Shown here piece after piece: positions 12,875 through 12,919 of a DNA stretch of 12,919 nt. Position numbers and translations under genes: made by a program. Source of the stretch: CAYOMP01 sp964405075 (GTDB lineage: Bacteria; Bacillota; Clostridia; Lachnospirales; Lachnospiraceae); the NCBI GenBank assembly GCA_964405075.1, contig CAYOMP010000070.1, positions 1 through 12,919 on the forward strand, in the 5' to 3' direction. The notes under the pieces were generated by a model, which made no database searches, was not told the DNA's origin, and worked only from the letters and a program-made list of their open reading frames with translations. The stretch's first letter is position 1. Each line of letters opens with the position of its first letter.

Positions 12875-12919
12875 TTATTCCTTTCCTGCGTGCACCTGCT
12901 GTGCAAGCATATAAGCAAG
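12875..12919 (-). CDS. C-terminal end of an unidentified gene (runs off window)
   Basis: Fourteen in-frame codons (LAYMLAQQVHAGKE) and a TAA stop two bases before the patatin start. The last codons, GCA GGA AAG GAA, also supply the patatin Shine-Dalgarno, the normal arrangement of a translationally linked operon. Too short to identify. Confidence 0.5.
   Translation of the reverse strand, partial: LAYMLAQQVHAGKE

Overview
The window reads as chromosome of a low-GC Firmicute, most likely a Clostridia/Lachnospiraceae gut-type anaerobe. The reasons are very AT-rich spacers, strong purine-rich Shine-Dalgarno sites, a gcvT-type glycine riboswitch with an intrinsic terminator, and protein families common in that group (a DUF5058 membrane protein, a HEAT-like protein often labelled SufBD, an XRE regulator with two membrane helices). 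The taxonomic call is inference. Every supported gene lies on the minus strand, so transcription runs from high to low coordinates.

Right end (12919 to 11163): the tail of an unidentified gene, then a patatin-like phospholipase, a small two-helix membrane protein, an out-of-frame coding remnant that a one-base change would join to it, and a GNAT acetyltransferase.

Centre right (11004 to 7957): the most informative unit. A sigma-A-like promoter is followed at once by a glycine riboswitch aptamer, an intrinsic terminator, and a three-gene operon: DUF5058 membrane protein, second multi-helix membrane protein, and M20D amidohydrolase. A bulged hairpin terminator closes the unit. The aptamer's 3' P1 strand can pair with the 5' arm of the terminator, which predicts that glycine shuts the operon off. 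The simplest reading is uptake and hydrolysis of a glycine-yielding compound, such as an N-acylglycine or a peptide.

Centre left (7754 to 2483): a full-length AraC regulator, an FMN-binding split-barrel protein with its own terminator, two GNAT acetyltransferases, a membrane polyferredoxin of the NapH/CcoG type, a SAM methyltransferase and the HEAT-like protein. These look like separate or loosely grouped genes.

Left end (2213 to 1): another GNAT, a cupin, an XRE membrane regulator, then a minimal AraC protein whose stop codon overlaps the start codon of a clpP gene that runs off the window.

Several intergenic spacers carry CG-rich inverted-repeat structures (2251-2419, 3012-3063, about 6085-6165) that stand out from the AT-rich background. 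They may be small non-autonomous repeat elements or structured RNAs. No tRNA, rRNA, CRISPR array, insertion sequence or phage gene was seen.
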